In this document: in pieces, positions 34,720 to 45,200 of the stretch
How the letters are laid out: each line of letters opens with the position of its first letter
Position numbering within the stretch: position 1 is the stretch's first letter
Assembly: GCA_964607445.1 (NCBI GenBank)
Contig: CAZSKN010000011.1
Span: 1 to 64,000, forward strand
Length of the DNA: 64,000 nucleotides
Source of the DNA: CALCKU01 sp964607445
GTDB taxonomy: Bacteria > Pseudomonadota > Alphaproteobacteria > Caulobacterales > Maricaulaceae
Direction: 5' to 3'
Program-made: the position numbers and the translations under genes
Notes under the pieces: model-generated
What the model was told of the DNA's origin: nothing
Seen by the model: only the letters and a program-made list of their open reading frames with translations
The model's database searches: none

Positions 34720-35392
34720 AGAGTGTCTCAATACCATCGAATGTCTTATCCGTCTTGCGGAACTTTTTACGCAATCTTTTTATATGACTGTCAATTGTCC
34801 GGTCATCAACATAGACTTGGTCTTCATAGGCCGCGTCCATAAGTTGGTCTCGGGATTTCACATAGCCCGGGCGTTTGGCTAAGCTTTCCAATATCAAAAA
34901 TTCGGTCACAGTCAGCCGGACTATGTGTCCATCCCACGAACAGGCATGACGGTTCGGATCAAGCACAAGCTTTCCGCGTTGAATGACCTTTTCATCGCCC
35001 TCTTGCGGTAGCGGCTGTTCTATATTTGTTAATTGCGCCCGACGTAATACGGCCTTGATACGCTCACCCAGCAAGCGTTGGGAAAACGGTTTCTTGATAT
35101 AATCATCAGCCCCCATATTAAGACCTATCGCTTCGTCGAATTCATCATCTTTTGAGGTTAGGAATATTACGGGCAGATTGGAAGTTTGACGCAGTCGTCG
35201 GAGTAACTCCAAGCCGTCCATTCGAGGCATTTTAACATCAAATACAGCCAGATCAGGCGGGCTTTTCTTAAGCGCCTCTAGAGCTGTAACACCGTCATGG
35301 AATTTACGCACCTCATAGCCTTGATCTTCCAAGAACATAGATACGGATGTTAAAATATTTTCATCATCATCAACGAGGTAAATTTTCGCCAT
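34688..35392 (-). CDS. chvI: Response regulator ChvI (OmpR family)
   Basis: A 234-residue regulator. The receiver domain starts IYLVDDDENILTS with the phosphoacceptor Asp in LAVFDVKMPRMDG and Lys in DYIKKPF. The winged-helix output domain follows, with LVLDPNRHACSWDGH, LTVTEFLILESLAKRPG and VDDRTIDSHIKRLRKKF. I set the start at 35392, where GGAG precedes the ATG by 7 nt. The frame runs open for another 53 residues upstream, without family similarity. In relatives ChvI controls envelope, exopolysaccharide and stress genes. Confidence 0.94.
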   Translation of the reverse strand: MAKIYLVDDDENILTSVSMFLEDQGYEVRKFHDGVTALEALKKSPPDLAVFDVKMPRMDGLELLRRLRQTSNLPVIFLTSKDDEFDEAIGLNMGADDYIKKPFSQRLLGERIKAVLRRAQLTNIEQPLPQEGDEKVIQRGKLVLDPNRHACSWDGHIVRLTVTEFLILESLAKRPGYVKSRDQLMDAAYEDQVYVDDRTIDSHIKRLRKKFRKTDKTFDGIETLYGVGYKYKEI

Positions 35393-35763
35393 ATATTTCG
35401 CTCCAACCGCAGAAGACGCCTCTTGCGGTAAAGATTTTGTCTTTCCGCCGCTGCGGCCTTCCTCATAACCCAATTGAGGGGCTGGGCTCAAGGGTCGAGC
35501 TGTATTTGCTAACATTGACGCTCCACTGCGATATCCTGTTTGACGGTACATAAAAATTCTCCCATTTGACTATGGGCTGATCTATAAACCCTCAATATGG
35601 CAAGGGTTTGGCACAATCTGCCTTATTTTAGCCCCCTTATAGAACCGAAGTATTAGCCTTCATAAAACCCTTGCCGCATGTGACCGGCTCACCTACAAAA
35701 CAGAGGAAATAAACGGGCGCGGGCGCGAGCCTTGAACCCGTAAAATTATTGTAAGAGAGATTT
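35393..35763. other. Intergenic region between chvI and the YggT gene
   Basis: This 371-bp stretch between divergent genes holds the promoters of both. Part of it is an open frame in phase with chvI but without a recognisable domain. I see no strong hairpin, repeat or TTAA-N7-TTAA box. A good ribosome binding site, GAGAGA, lies just before the YggT start. Confidence 0.6.
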
Positions 35764-36066
35764 ATGAATTTACTACAATCGATTATCGTGTTTTTCGTCA
35801 GCCCCGTACTTATGTTTATACAGCTGGCTCTGATTATCTATATGATCTTTAGCTGGCTCGTCGCGCTCAATATCGTCAATTTACGCAATCAGGGCATGGC
35901 CCAAATCTATCAATTGTCCCGCTCAATCGTCGAACCCATCTTGACACCCTTACGGCGTTTCATCCCGCCCTTGGGCGGATTGGATATGGCTTTTTTCGTC
36001 GCGTTTTTAGGCTTGGTTTGGATGCGGCAATATGTTCTTCCTAGCCTCGTAAATATGCTTGGCTAG
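35764..36066 (+). CDS. YggT family membrane protein
   Basis: A 100-residue inner-membrane protein with two main hydrophobic segments separated by a polar loop carrying the family sequence RSIVEPILTPLRRFIPPLGGLD. The YggT family is linked to osmotic shock tolerance in bacteria and to cytochrome b6 maturation (CCB3) in plants; a direct activity is not known. In alphaproteobacteria it usually has one YggT unit, as here. It is a single gene, convergent with the HemY-like gene. Confidence 0.92.
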   Translation: MNLLQSIIVFFVSPVLMFIQLALIIYMIFSWLVALNIVNLRNQGMAQIYQLSRSIVEPILTPLRRFIPPLGGLDMAFFVAFLGLVWMRQYVLPSLVNMLG

Positions 36067-36136
36067 AACATCGCTATTCTGCCTGCTATTTTGACCGTTA
36101 TTTTGCGTTTCGGGCCTATATGCGCGTAAAGGCCAG

Positions 36137-37726
36137 TTAAGCTTTATCATCACCTAACAGATTATCCAGCCTCTTGGCTAAATCATCCGTATCTGATTGC
36201 CCGCCGGGGCCGGGGTCATCCGGTTGTCTGCGAAATCCTGTAGGTGTCGTCGCCGGATCCTCAGCAAGGCTATCGCGCGGGGCGTCTGACGCTGCATCGG
36301 TCACATCCTTGACGTCATGTGCGCGCTTGTTATCCGTTTCACCTTTGGCCTCTGTCACACTGGACATATGCGCCGCCATTGGCAGAACCGACCGCCGTTT
36401 CGCACCGGCTTCAAACCGCGGATGTATCAATGTCCCGGTTTCCCCATAAGAAAAGACAAGGCGCCGCCAGTCTGAATCCGTATAATCAAACCCATCCCCT
36501 TCGGGGTCAATATCCGTCCAATCCGGTTCGGAAGGCGCGGACGCTGCCCGCTCTAGCCAGATACGTGCGTCGGTATTATTTTTCAACATGGTCTCGCTCG
36601 CACTGGCCAACATACACAAGCGCGCGCTAACAGGTTTTTGTGTCACCAAGGACGAAAGTGCAGACCAGGCCGCCACGCCGTCCTCTTGGCGCAAAGCCTC
36701 TTCAGCCATTAAAATCAGACTTTCTCTATGTGTAGGATTAGCTTTCACCAAGGTTTTTATTTTCTTATTGCGCACCTTTGACGTCTCGTCTCTATAAAGG
36801 TCACGATAGGCCATCGACAAAGCCGGATGGGGAGAGCTGCCCCAGGCTTTCTCGATCAGTGAGGCGGCCTTTTTGCTCTGTCCTTCGCGCCTTAATAATT
36901 GTGCAGCTAGAGAAATGGCCGGCGCAAAATCCGGCGCATCCGACACAGCCGCAAGTGCATATTTTTGGGCCGATGCGAAATCAGACATATCATTATAATG
37001 ATCGGCCAATGCACTTTGTAGAACAGCTCGGCGACGGCGGCCGGCCAATTTGTCCATATGTTTACGCGAGATACCTTTATCCAGAATCTCTAACGCTCGG
37101 GCCCATTGATAATCAGAAACCAATGCCTGTAATAAAATATCAAATGCCCAGCTCGCATCTTTATTATCCTCATAAGCCGTTTGAGCATGGGAAATAGCTC
37201 CAGAAATATCCCCGCTCGTCAACATATGTTGTGCCAGACCCCGTTGGCCGGTTACGAGGGTTTTCTGATCGTCAAGCATGGCGGTATATTGCGCAATAGC
37301 TTCAATATTATCACCGCTCGCTTCTGCGGCCTGCGCGGAAATCATCCGGCCCAAAGCCGGGCTGGAAATCAGATTGCGGGCTTTTTCTGCCTTTTTACGC
37401 GCTTTTGCACTATCGCCTTGGGTTCCGGCAATCAGCGCCTCTTCCATAGCCTCCAAAGCCTGTGTTCGACGGCGCAAACCCACACCGGACTTCACCCGAC
37501 CCGGCAAACGGATTAAAAACCCGAGAAACGCCCAGAGCGCAAATAAAACAATCAGACCCAGAGTGAGAGCCACAATTGTAATCCGCCAGCTAATTTGAGT
37601 TTCAAAATTCAGAAAGGGTCGTACGCTGGTAGAAGTTATGACTAAATTTGCATCCTCACCTATAAACAAGATAAGACCAATCAACGCCACAATAAATGCC
37701 AAGACGGCTACAACATATTTGGCCAT
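36137..37726 (-). CDS. HemY N-terminal domain protein with TPR-like repeats
   Basis: A 529-residue inner-membrane protein. Two helices near the N-terminus (VVAVLAFIVALIGLILFI and ITIVALTLGLIVLFALWAFLGFL) belong to the HemY_N domain. From about residue 90 to 400 helical TPR-like pairs follow (for example HAQTAYEDNKDASWAFDILL, YALAAVSDAPDFAPAISLAAQLLRR). The last ~60 residues are polar and disordered. The name comes from the E. coli hemX-hemY operon, but a role in haem synthesis is not proven. It starts directly after the mitofilin-like gene. Confidence 0.87.
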   Translation of the reverse strand: MAKYVVAVLAFIVALIGLILFIGEDANLVITSTSVRPFLNFETQISWRITIVALTLGLIVLFALWAFLGFLIRLPGRVKSGVGLRRRTQALEAMEEALIAGTQGDSAKARKKAEKARNLISSPALGRMISAQAAEASGDNIEAIAQYTAMLDDQKTLVTGQRGLAQHMLTSGDISGAISHAQTAYEDNKDASWAFDILLQALVSDYQWARALEILDKGISRKHMDKLAGRRRRAVLQSALADHYNDMSDFASAQKYALAAVSDAPDFAPAISLAAQLLRREGQSKKAASLIEKAWGSSPHPALSMAYRDLYRDETSKVRNKKIKTLVKANPTHRESLILMAEEALRQEDGVAAWSALSSLVTQKPVSARLCMLASASETMLKNNTDARIWLERAASAPSEPDWTDIDPEGDGFDYTDSDWRRLVFSYGETGTLIHPRFEAGAKRRSVLPMAAHMSSVTEAKGETDNKRAHDVKDVTDAASDAPRDSLAEDPATTPTGFRRQPDDPGPGGQSDTDDLAKRLDNLLGDDKA

Positions 37727-38824
37727 TTAATTTTCCTTTGCGAAGGGCGCCTCTGTGCCCTCTATGATATCTATGGATTGCGCCGCATTGACCCAATCCC
37801 GAACAACGGAACGCGCTTGGCTCGGTAAATTTTCAATCACGCCCAAGGCTTTGTCTATATCACCATTTGCAATATGAGTCTGTATGTCATCCACCCGATC
37901 TGTTTCACCGGGCTTTTTGACAGAAATATGGCGGGACAGGCTGCGTCGCCACCACGACTTATCTGCTACATCAAGTTCACGTAAACGCGCCCGCAAGGCG
38001 GTTTCGGGAAATGTCGGAAGGATAGTCCTCACATCCCCTCTCCTCGCGCCCCCCCTATCTGTCGAAACTGAATAACGCTGGCGCGCCGATATAGAATTTT
38101 GCCCCTGACGGAGCGCCTCTAACTGATCTTGCAACAAGCTCTCACCAAAAAGGAAAACCTCCGGGTCGGCTCTATTGATCTGGCTTTCAAGGCTTTCCAA
38201 TCTATTGGCGATCTCAGCCGGAACCGATATGAGACGCCCCGAACCGCCTGCGTCTATATTATCATTTTGATCTTCACCATCGGCTTGAGCCTCGCGCCCC
38301 TTATCCGGCGTAAACGCACTCAAAGTGTCTACGCGATTTTCCAACCGGGCCAATTCGGATATCAAATCAGATATATCCCCCGTATTTTCACTGACCACAG
38401 GCCGTGTCTCCAGAGCCTCTATCCGCGAAGATATGTCGGAAATATTCAGGCTCGATTGGGTTTTATTGTGGCGTTCCAGTCGTGAAATTTGCGCTTGCAA
38501 ATTTTTGTTTTTTGCGCGCAGCTCATCCATCTGTCTATCATAACCGGAAAGATCAAGCGGTTTTGTTAAAGACGACTGGAGGCTATTATAACCGCCCAGA
38601 CCTATACCCATAAGACCCAATGCTATACCTAAAAGCGCCAGTTTTCGCCCGGATTTGGGTGGTTTTTCTTTTATACGTGCGAGCGGCTCATCATCACCCT
38701 TTTCAAGGTCGAAGGCGTCATTATTTCGCGCCTCTAAATCTTCCTGTTCCCCTTCACTGTCTATACCTCGCTGGCTCTCTATATGTCGGTCATCATCTGT
38801 CGGATCATCAGGAATAGTCATCAT
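37727..38824 (-). CDS. Mitofilin/Mic60-like inner-membrane protein (COG4223-type)
   Basis: A 365-residue protein with an acidic N-terminus (DDPTDDDRHIESQRG...), one membrane helix (KLALLGIALGLMGIGLGGYN, about 60-80), a periplasmic coiled coil (about 95-200; DELRAKNKNLQAQISRLERH) and a helical C-terminal part containing WWRRSLSRHISVKKPGETD. The order and the place between hemD and HemY match the alphaproteobacterial Mic60 precursor, which bends intracytoplasmic membranes in some species. Function in this organism is inference. It directly adjoins the HemY-like gene. Confidence 0.82.
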   Translation of the reverse strand: MMTIPDDPTDDDRHIESQRGIDSEGEQEDLEARNNDAFDLEKGDDEPLARIKEKPPKSGRKLALLGIALGLMGIGLGGYNSLQSSLTKPLDLSGYDRQMDELRAKNKNLQAQISRLERHNKTQSSLNISDISSRIEALETRPVVSENTGDISDLISELARLENRVDTLSAFTPDKGREAQADGEDQNDNIDAGGSGRLISVPAEIANRLESLESQINRADPEVFLFGESLLQDQLEALRQGQNSISARQRYSVSTDRGGARRGDVRTILPTFPETALRARLRELDVADKSWWRRSLSRHISVKKPGETDRVDDIQTHIANGDIDKALGVIENLPSQARSVVRDWVNAAQSIDIIEGTEAPFAKEN

Positions 38825-38855
38825 AGGTCAGTCTAACGTGCACCGATAGTTATAA

Positions 38856-39557
38856 TCAAGGTTGAACTACCGTACGTAACGCCTGCAAAAGCGAGGCCTG
38901 TGTCGGCCGACGCGCGCTAGTGCGCCCCGCGCAATTTATATTACCCAAAGCCGCATCTGTTGCAGGGCTAATCGATATCATATAACTTTGCGACATATCA
39001 GCCGTCGTTACGGCCTGCATCTGCCTCACCAAGGTTTGCGCCCCAAGCGGTGAAAACACCAAAACGGCGGCAATAGGCTCCCGCCCAAGGTCGGGCATTT
39101 GTTTTACAGGTGCGGATTGATAATAAAGGTCACGGCGCGCTTGATATCCCGCTAATTGCAAATCTTCAATTATCCGCCCCCGAACATGTACCCCGGCAGC
39201 GTGAACACACAGGCGATCTGGACCAAATTCCCGTATAATAAGCGGCGCAATATCATCTGCACGACCTTCCGCACTAAGGATATTGGTAAATCCAGCCCTG
39301 CGTGCGGCTTTCGCCGTACCCTCACCCACTGTGACAACATCAAAGCCCCGATCCGGAAAAAAGTCGCAAAAGGCCTGTACGGCATTTTTTGACGTAAAAA
39401 TCAAAACATCCCCATGTCCCAAAGCGGGTGGAAGCTGTCGCGGTCGGGACACTGTCAATAAAGGCGCTATGAGCGGTCTATAACCCATGGCCTGCACCGC
39501 TTGAGCCGTCTCTTGGGCGCCGGGCTGTGTACGTGTTATCCAAACCGCTTGAGCCAC
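38856..39557 (-). CDS. hemD: Uroporphyrinogen-III synthase
   Basis: A 233-residue enzyme that closes and inverts the linear tetrapyrrole. The family has low identity; visible hallmarks are the N-terminal VWITRTQPGAQETAQAV, the IFTSKNAVQAFCDFF stretch, VGEGTAKAARRAG, and VLVFSPLGAQTLVRQM. The start is GTG at 39557, 3 nt after the hemC stop, so the two haem genes are coupled. It is followed by the mitofilin-like gene after 31 nt. Confidence 0.88.
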   Translation of the reverse strand: MAQAVWITRTQPGAQETAQAVQAMGYRPLIAPLLTVSRPRQLPPALGHGDVLIFTSKNAVQAFCDFFPDRGFDVVTVGEGTAKAARRAGFTNILSAEGRADDIAPLIIREFGPDRLCVHAAGVHVRGRIIEDLQLAGYQARRDLYYQSAPVKQMPDLGREPIAAVLVFSPLGAQTLVRQMQAVTTADMSQSYMISISPATDAALGNINCAGRTSARRPTQASLLQALRTVVQP

Positions 39558-39560
39558 AGA

Positions 39561-40517
39561 CTAGCTTTCATCCCATAAAATTCGATCGCCAATTTCACGA
39601 CGGAGGTCCTCACCTAATTTTTGACCCAAAGTTTCAGCCTGCTGGCGGTTTTCACAAATACGATTGTCTTGGCGTTGAAACTGCACTGTCCCGTCCTGAG
39701 AAAACACAGCCCCTTCAAATTCAATATGGTTGTTTTGAAACCGTGCCAATGCCGCAATCGGGGTGCGGCAAGATCCATTCAAGGCGCGTAAAAAGGCACG
39801 TTCAGCCTGCACAGAAAAATGTGTAGCTCTATGGTCTAACGGCGCGAGACACGCCTTTACCGCTTTGTCGTTTTTGCGAGTTTCAATGCCAATGGCCCCT
39901 TGTGCAGGGGCTGGCAGCATGGTTTGCGTCTCTATAATTTCGGATATATTTTCGGTCTGGTTTAAACGTTTAAGGCCTGCATAGGCCAGAAAGGTCGCCA
40001 TGCAATCGCCGCGTGCAAGCTTTTCTAAGCGCGTGCCCACGCTCCCACGCAATAGGGTGAATTGAATATCTGGCCGCATGGATAAAAGTTGCGCGCGTCT
40101 CCGAATTGAGGCGGTTCCGACCACAGCCCCGTAAGGTAAATCCGTCAGGCGCGCAAACTGGGGGGAGATAAAGGCATCACGCGGGTCTTCACGCTCCAAT
40201 ATAACAGAAATTTCCAGTTCGGGCTGCGAGACCGTCGGCACATCTTTCATTGAATGCACCGCGATATCAACATGGCGCAAAATCAGCGCGCGTTCCAATT
40301 CCTTCGTGAATAAACCCTTGCCCCCGAATTGACTCAACTCGCCTTGAAATGTGTCGCCGGACGTTGTGAAACAGGTGATAGGAAACATCTCCTCACACAG
40401 TGCATCCGTCATATCATAAACGTGTTTAAGACGCGATTGCACAAGGCGCGCTTGATAGAGCGCCAGTGGCGAGCCGCGCGTGCCAATACGAACAGGTTTT
40501 AATAAGGGGCGTTGCAT
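39561..40517 (-). CDS. hemC: Hydroxymethylbilane synthase (porphobilinogen deaminase)
   Basis: A 318-residue enzyme that joins four porphobilinogens on a dipyrromethane cofactor. IGTRGSPLALYQA near the N-terminus, GLFTKELERALI, AVHSMKDVPT, VVGTASIRRRAQL and the cofactor cysteine in ALNGSCRTPIAAL are all present. I place the start at ATG 40517; a GTG lies one codon upstream. The gene is divergent from tsaD with a 29-bp spacer and leads the hemC-hemD-mitofilin-HemY run. Confidence 0.96.
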   Translation of the reverse strand: MQRPLLKPVRIGTRGSPLALYQARLVQSRLKHVYDMTDALCEEMFPITCFTTSGDTFQGELSQFGGKGLFTKELERALILRHVDIAVHSMKDVPTVSQPELEISVILEREDPRDAFISPQFARLTDLPYGAVVGTASIRRRAQLLSMRPDIQFTLLRGSVGTRLEKLARGDCMATFLAYAGLKRLNQTENISEIIETQTMLPAPAQGAIGIETRKNDKAVKACLAPLDHRATHFSVQAERAFLRALNGSCRTPIAALARFQNNHIEFEGAVFSQDGTVQFQRQDNRICENRQQAETLGQKLGEDLRREIGDRILWDES

Positions 40518-40546
40518 CACTGTTTCTCTTGAGGTACCGAGCGGGC

Positions 40547-41725
40547 ATGACCCGCAACGCTGACGCCATAGCCTCTTTTTCGCCCTCTTCGCAAGATAAA
40601 GCCGGTATTAAACCCGCAAGCCGACCTTCATATGCGCTGATATTGGGTATTGAGTCGAGTTGTGACGAAACCGCAGCAGCAATAATCAAACGTGAGAATA
40701 ACGGGGCCATCACACTTATGTCGTCCGTCATAGCCTCTCAAGATGACGTTCATCGCCCATTTGGCGGCGTGGTGCCTGAAATTGCGGCCCGCGCCCATAT
40801 GCAGAAAATAGATCATATTATCGCCCAAGCTATCAAAGATGCCGGCTGCGATTATACCGATCTGTCCGCGATTGCAGCCACCTCCGGCCCCGGCCTTATT
40901 GGCGGGGTCATCGCCGGATTAATGAGCGCCAAAGGTCTGGCGATGGCATTGGGTCTACCGCTTGTCGCGGTTAATCATCTTGAAGGTCACGCCTTGTCAC
41001 CGCGGTTGGCCGCGCCCTGCCCTTTTCCTTATCTGCTCTTGCTAGTGTCCGGTGGACATACGCAGTTACTTTCCGTCAATGGTCTTGGCGATTATACAAA
41101 ATTGGGCAGCACTGTCGACGACGCGGCAGGGGAAGCCTTTGACAAAACCGCTAAAGTCATGGGCCTTGGCTTTCCCGGCGGGCCCAAGGTCGAAGCTATT
41201 GCAACTTTAGGACAACCCGAGACTATAGCCTTGCCTCGCCCGTTTAAAGGCAGGGATCATGCCGATTTTTCTTTTGCGGGCTTAAAAACGGCGGTCGCAC
41301 GAGCCTATGCCGCAAGTGACCACTCGGAAACGGCAAAAGCCAATATCGCCGCGAGTTTTCAACACGCCGTCTGTGACACGCTGACAGATCGCACGCAAAA
41401 CGCCATGACAATGTTCAAACAAAAAGTCCCGCCGTCGCCATCGGAACCTTACCGCTTTGTTGTTGCCGGCGGGGTCGCTGCGAACGGGGCCATTCGCAAG
41501 GCTCTAGAGACATTATGCGCCGCGCAAGGTTTCGTGCTTTTCGCGCCGCCTTTGAAATTTTGCACAGACAATGCCGCAATGATAGCACTTGTCGGCGCGG
41601 AACGATATGCGCGGGGACAATATGATAGCCTAGATGTTAAAGCGCGCCCACGATGGCCATTGGACGGCGATGCCGCCAAATCTCGCCCCAGTAGCGGATC
41701 GGGTAAAAAAGGGCCGAAATCATAG
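40547..41725 (+). CDS. tsaD: tRNA N6-adenosine threonylcarbamoyltransferase TsaD
   Basis: A 392-residue ASKHA-fold enzyme that transfers threonylcarbamoyl to A37 of tRNAs read by ANN codons. ILGIESSCDETAAAII at the start of the core, the metal-binding region VVPEIAARAHMQKIDHII, LLLVSGGHTQLL, GRDHADFSFAGLKTAV and VVAGGVAANGAIR are seen. An N-terminal extension of ~30 residues precedes the core; the start at 40547 is preceded by GAGG at a somewhat long distance. In many alphaproteobacteria gpsA comes next; here YciI follows directly. Confidence 0.95.
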   Translation: MTRNADAIASFSPSSQDKAGIKPASRPSYALILGIESSCDETAAAIIKRENNGAITLMSSVIASQDDVHRPFGGVVPEIAARAHMQKIDHIIAQAIKDAGCDYTDLSAIAATSGPGLIGGVIAGLMSAKGLAMALGLPLVAVNHLEGHALSPRLAAPCPFPYLLLLVSGGHTQLLSVNGLGDYTKLGSTVDDAAGEAFDKTAKVMGLGFPGGPKVEAIATLGQPETIALPRPFKGRDHADFSFAGLKTAVARAYAASDHSETAKANIAASFQHAVCDTLTDRTQNAMTMFKQKVPPSPSEPYRFVVAGGVAANGAIRKALETLCAAQGFVLFAPPLKFCTDNAAMIALVGAERYARGQYDSLDVKARPRWPLDGDAAKSRPSSGSGKKGPKS

Positions 41726-41768
41726 CCCTCGCAGCTCTATCACGCGTTCATCTCACGTAGGAAAAATT

Positions 41769-42065
41769 ATGCATTTCATTATATATACCCAAGATAAAAC
41801 AGACGGCGGCCTTGCCCTACGTCAGGCCAATCGCGAGGCACATTTAGCGTGGTTAAAATCGGATAGCCCCGTCAAAGTGCTGACCGCCGGGCCGTGGCTG
41901 GACACGAGCGGAACCATGCGCGGCAGCTTGCTTATTGTCGAGGCCTCCGATATGGCGACCGTCAACAAATGGACAGAAAGTGACCCTTACACACAGGCGG
42001 GATTAGCCGAACACAGCAAAATTCATCCCTTTAAATGGGCTATCGGCGCGCCCAAGGACAATTGA
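41769..42065 (+). CDS. YciI-like protein
   Basis: A 98-residue ferredoxin-like alpha/beta protein of the YciI group. The conserved REAHLAWL with the His, the Asp in DTSGTMRGSLLIVEA and the WTESDPYTQAGL segment are visible. A homologous pair His-Asp forms a putative active site, but no reaction is known. The ATG follows TAGGAAAAATT. It lies 43 bp after tsaD, in the position where it is found behind tsaD-gpsA in related bacteria. Confidence 0.88.
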   Translation: MHFIIYTQDKTDGGLALRQANREAHLAWLKSDSPVKVLTAGPWLDTSGTMRGSLLIVEASDMATVNKWTESDPYTQAGLAEHSKIHPFKWAIGAPKDN

Positions 42066-42226
42066 GGATAAGAGAGTCCGTTATAAAGAAAACACGTCAG
42101 AAACGAGATAGGTTTAAACAGCGGTAAGGGGCCTAGGACCCAGCAGTATAAGGCCCGAGAAAATGCCCTATTTAAATCTGGACATCCACCCAAATATGCA
42201 GTCTTTTCCTCACGGGCTATACCGCT

Positions 42227-45200
42227 CTACTCGACCCGAAATTTTACCCGCGATACGAAATCCTTGGTCATGACAGCTTGGCCATTTATCGTTCTGGGCT
42301 GAAATTTAGATTTCGACACCGACTTTAAAGCTTCCCGTTCGAAATGCTGCTTGAAACGCCCTTCATAACTATTGCGCGTCACAACGGGGTTAATAATTTC
42401 ACCTTCCAGACCGATATCATAGGTAATTTCAACATCAACATTTTCAAAGACCTTTCGGCGCAAAGCCAGAGATGGATACCGCGCCCCGACACCCGCGATT
42501 TTAATGGGTGCTATAATCTCTTGCGCACCCAAATCTGGTGTCGATGTCAGGGGGTCTGCAATTAAAACGTCTGGGCTCAGCGCGGCTTCCGCCACACGCC
42601 TCTCTGCCACGGGCGTTTCGGTCTCGGGCGTCTCCGTGATAGCCGTCTCTGCTAGGGAGGTGGCAGTCCCGCTTGTATCGGCCAATTCAGAGCTGACCGT
42701 TTGAGAACTCGTCGTGCCGATAGTCGTAGCGGGCGCCTCTTGAACGGCAATTGTCACAGGATTTATAACAGCGAGCGTGTCTGATGCGGCTGTCGTACTG
42801 GACGTATCGAGCGGGGGAACGACCGATACAGACTGTGTACCAGCTCCGTTTAAGGCATTTAAAAACGAAACCGTAATCACCCGGCTCTTGGGTATATCAA
42901 ACAGGGTTTGAAAATTCTGCATCGCAGATAATGTTTGACGATTTAATCGACCATCTAATGGCCCATCATAAAAGCCGAGGTCTTGCAATTTGGTTTGCAC
43001 ATCAAGATTAACCTTTGTATAATTGGGAGCCTGATTGGGAGCTTGCTCGCGTGAGTTTACATGGCCTGTTGTCTTTGGTCCCCGTGGCTTCACAGATACG
43101 GTTTTCGCGGCAACGGGCTGCGGCCGTGTTTTTGTAACCGTGCCTTGAGTAGCCGTCTTTTTGTCTGCGATAGGCCCCAGAATTGATACCGATTTTACAG
43201 ATGGCTCTATTGCACTCGAGCCTATCGCAATCGGGTCTAACAGAGGCGACACATTTACCCCTAAAGAGGCTTTAGCTAGAAATTCCGGTGATGAATATTG
43301 GAAAGCCGGATTGATAAATTCGTTATTTACAACCGCCACCACCACCTGAGGTGTCGCAATACTGTCAGGGGTTAATGCCGCTGGCTCTGAAAGTTCAGTG
43401 CCTGGAGAGGCTGTTTCTACACCGTTTCGTGTTTGTGAAATCATTGGAACCTCAGACGCTGCGGTCTCAAGCGGCGCCTTATCTTGACCCACCGCACCCG
43501 TAGGTAACACCCCATTGATCTTAACAGGCTCTATAGCCTCAACTGGGTCTATGACCTTAACAGGCGCTATGACCTTAACGGGAGTCACGCTTTGAGAAGA
43601 TAAAGCCTTTGAATTTATCGTCTCGGGAGTCTTCCAAGCTGTCATAACCGTATAGACCCCATAGCCCCCTAACATCAATGCGGACAAGATGGCACCGGTC
43701 AGGAATGTTTTGGATTTTATCCCGGTCGTTATTTTGTCTGCAAAGTTTTTCCCGAGCGTGTCATCGGTCTTGATTTCAGCATCCGCATATAAAATATCGG
43801 AGGTATGATTTACCAGAAGCGGGTTAGCGACGACGGCGTCTTTTTTTGAAACCAAAGTCTTTTTTTTTGACGCAAGCTCGACCTCGAGTTCTGGTTCAGA
43901 AGCCGGGTGTAATCCCTTTTCCCTATCCTTATTAAGGTTAGTACAGATGGCATCTTCAGTCACAAAGACGTCTTCATCTGCAACAACTGTGTCTGAGATA
44001 TCGGAGTTTACGCCGTCCAACTGGCCTCTATCCTTGGGGACCTTGGGGGTGTCTTGGGGGCTGTTATCAAGATCGCCCAGATTTGAACCCGTCAGAAGTG
44101 ACGCGCTCAGATTAGACTTTATCTCCTCAACCGACATATCCGTATCCAATTGCGCCAAAGCCGATGTCGTCGCGGCTTCCCGGGCCGATAAGTCTTCAAG
44201 CTTGATACGGGACGTTTCAAGATCAACCTGTGCAATCCGTAACTCATGAGCAATCGCATGGTCAGCTTGTCGCATTTCTTCATGCTTGATCTCTAAATTT
44301 TTCAACGCATCTGTCGATTTAAACAGCTCTTTTTCGGCCCGCGAAATTGCGCGGTCGGCCTTAGTCACCATCTTATCTAGACGCTGCCTATCTTCCGCCA
44401 TATGCGCTATGGCGTCCTGTTCTGCTAAACGGGTTTGTTGTAAATTTGTCCATGTAAGTTTAAGCGTATCTGCACGGTCTTGCGCCGCTTTAGCTTCGTC
44501 TTGCGCTTGCTTAAATGTCTTTTCAGCTTGATAGATTTCTACGGCAAAACTTTCATCTTTTTGACGGGCATGATCAGCTTGAACATCTATGGCCGTAATT
44601 TGAGACCGGATATCCTCAGCCGATTGATTTTTTAAGCCCAAGGCCATTTTCTCCTCAGCCATATTTTCACGGCTTGTCCGTAATGTAGTTTCAATTTCGG
44701 ACAATTTTTCAGTATGTGTCGAGCGCTGGTTATCCAGATCTCCAAATACAGATTTAAGCTGTTTGAATTGAGCCCGCGTTTCTTTGCGTGCCGCGACTAC
44801 GCTTTTTAGTTCTGCTTTTAAATCCGCCCGAGCCGCCTGTCGTTGCGCTTCCAACTTTCGGGCGATTTCGGCAAGGCGGGCCTCTTCTTTGATCCGAGCC
44901 TCTTCTGCCAGACGGGCTTCTTCTTGCCGACGGGCCTCTTCAAGACGGCGGACTTCGGCCGCCCGCGCTTTTTCAGCCTTTTCCAAGGCTTTGGCCGCCC
45001 GGTTTAAAGCTGCGATACGCTCTTCCTCGGCCTGTCGGGCGTCTTCTGCCAATCTCGCGGCCTCTTCGGCCCTTTGATCTGCGGCTTGTTTTGTCGCCTG
45101 TGCCTGTTCCATTTCTGCGCGGATCATCTCCGCCGCCTGCCGGGCTTCTAGGGCGTGGCGTTCTGTTTGCGTCATTTCGTCTAACGGCGCCGTTCCAAGA

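Noticed and set aside
42066..42226. Terminator between YciI and the giant envelope gene
   Set aside because: The GGGCC/GGCCC arms are 18 bases apart and lack a T run.
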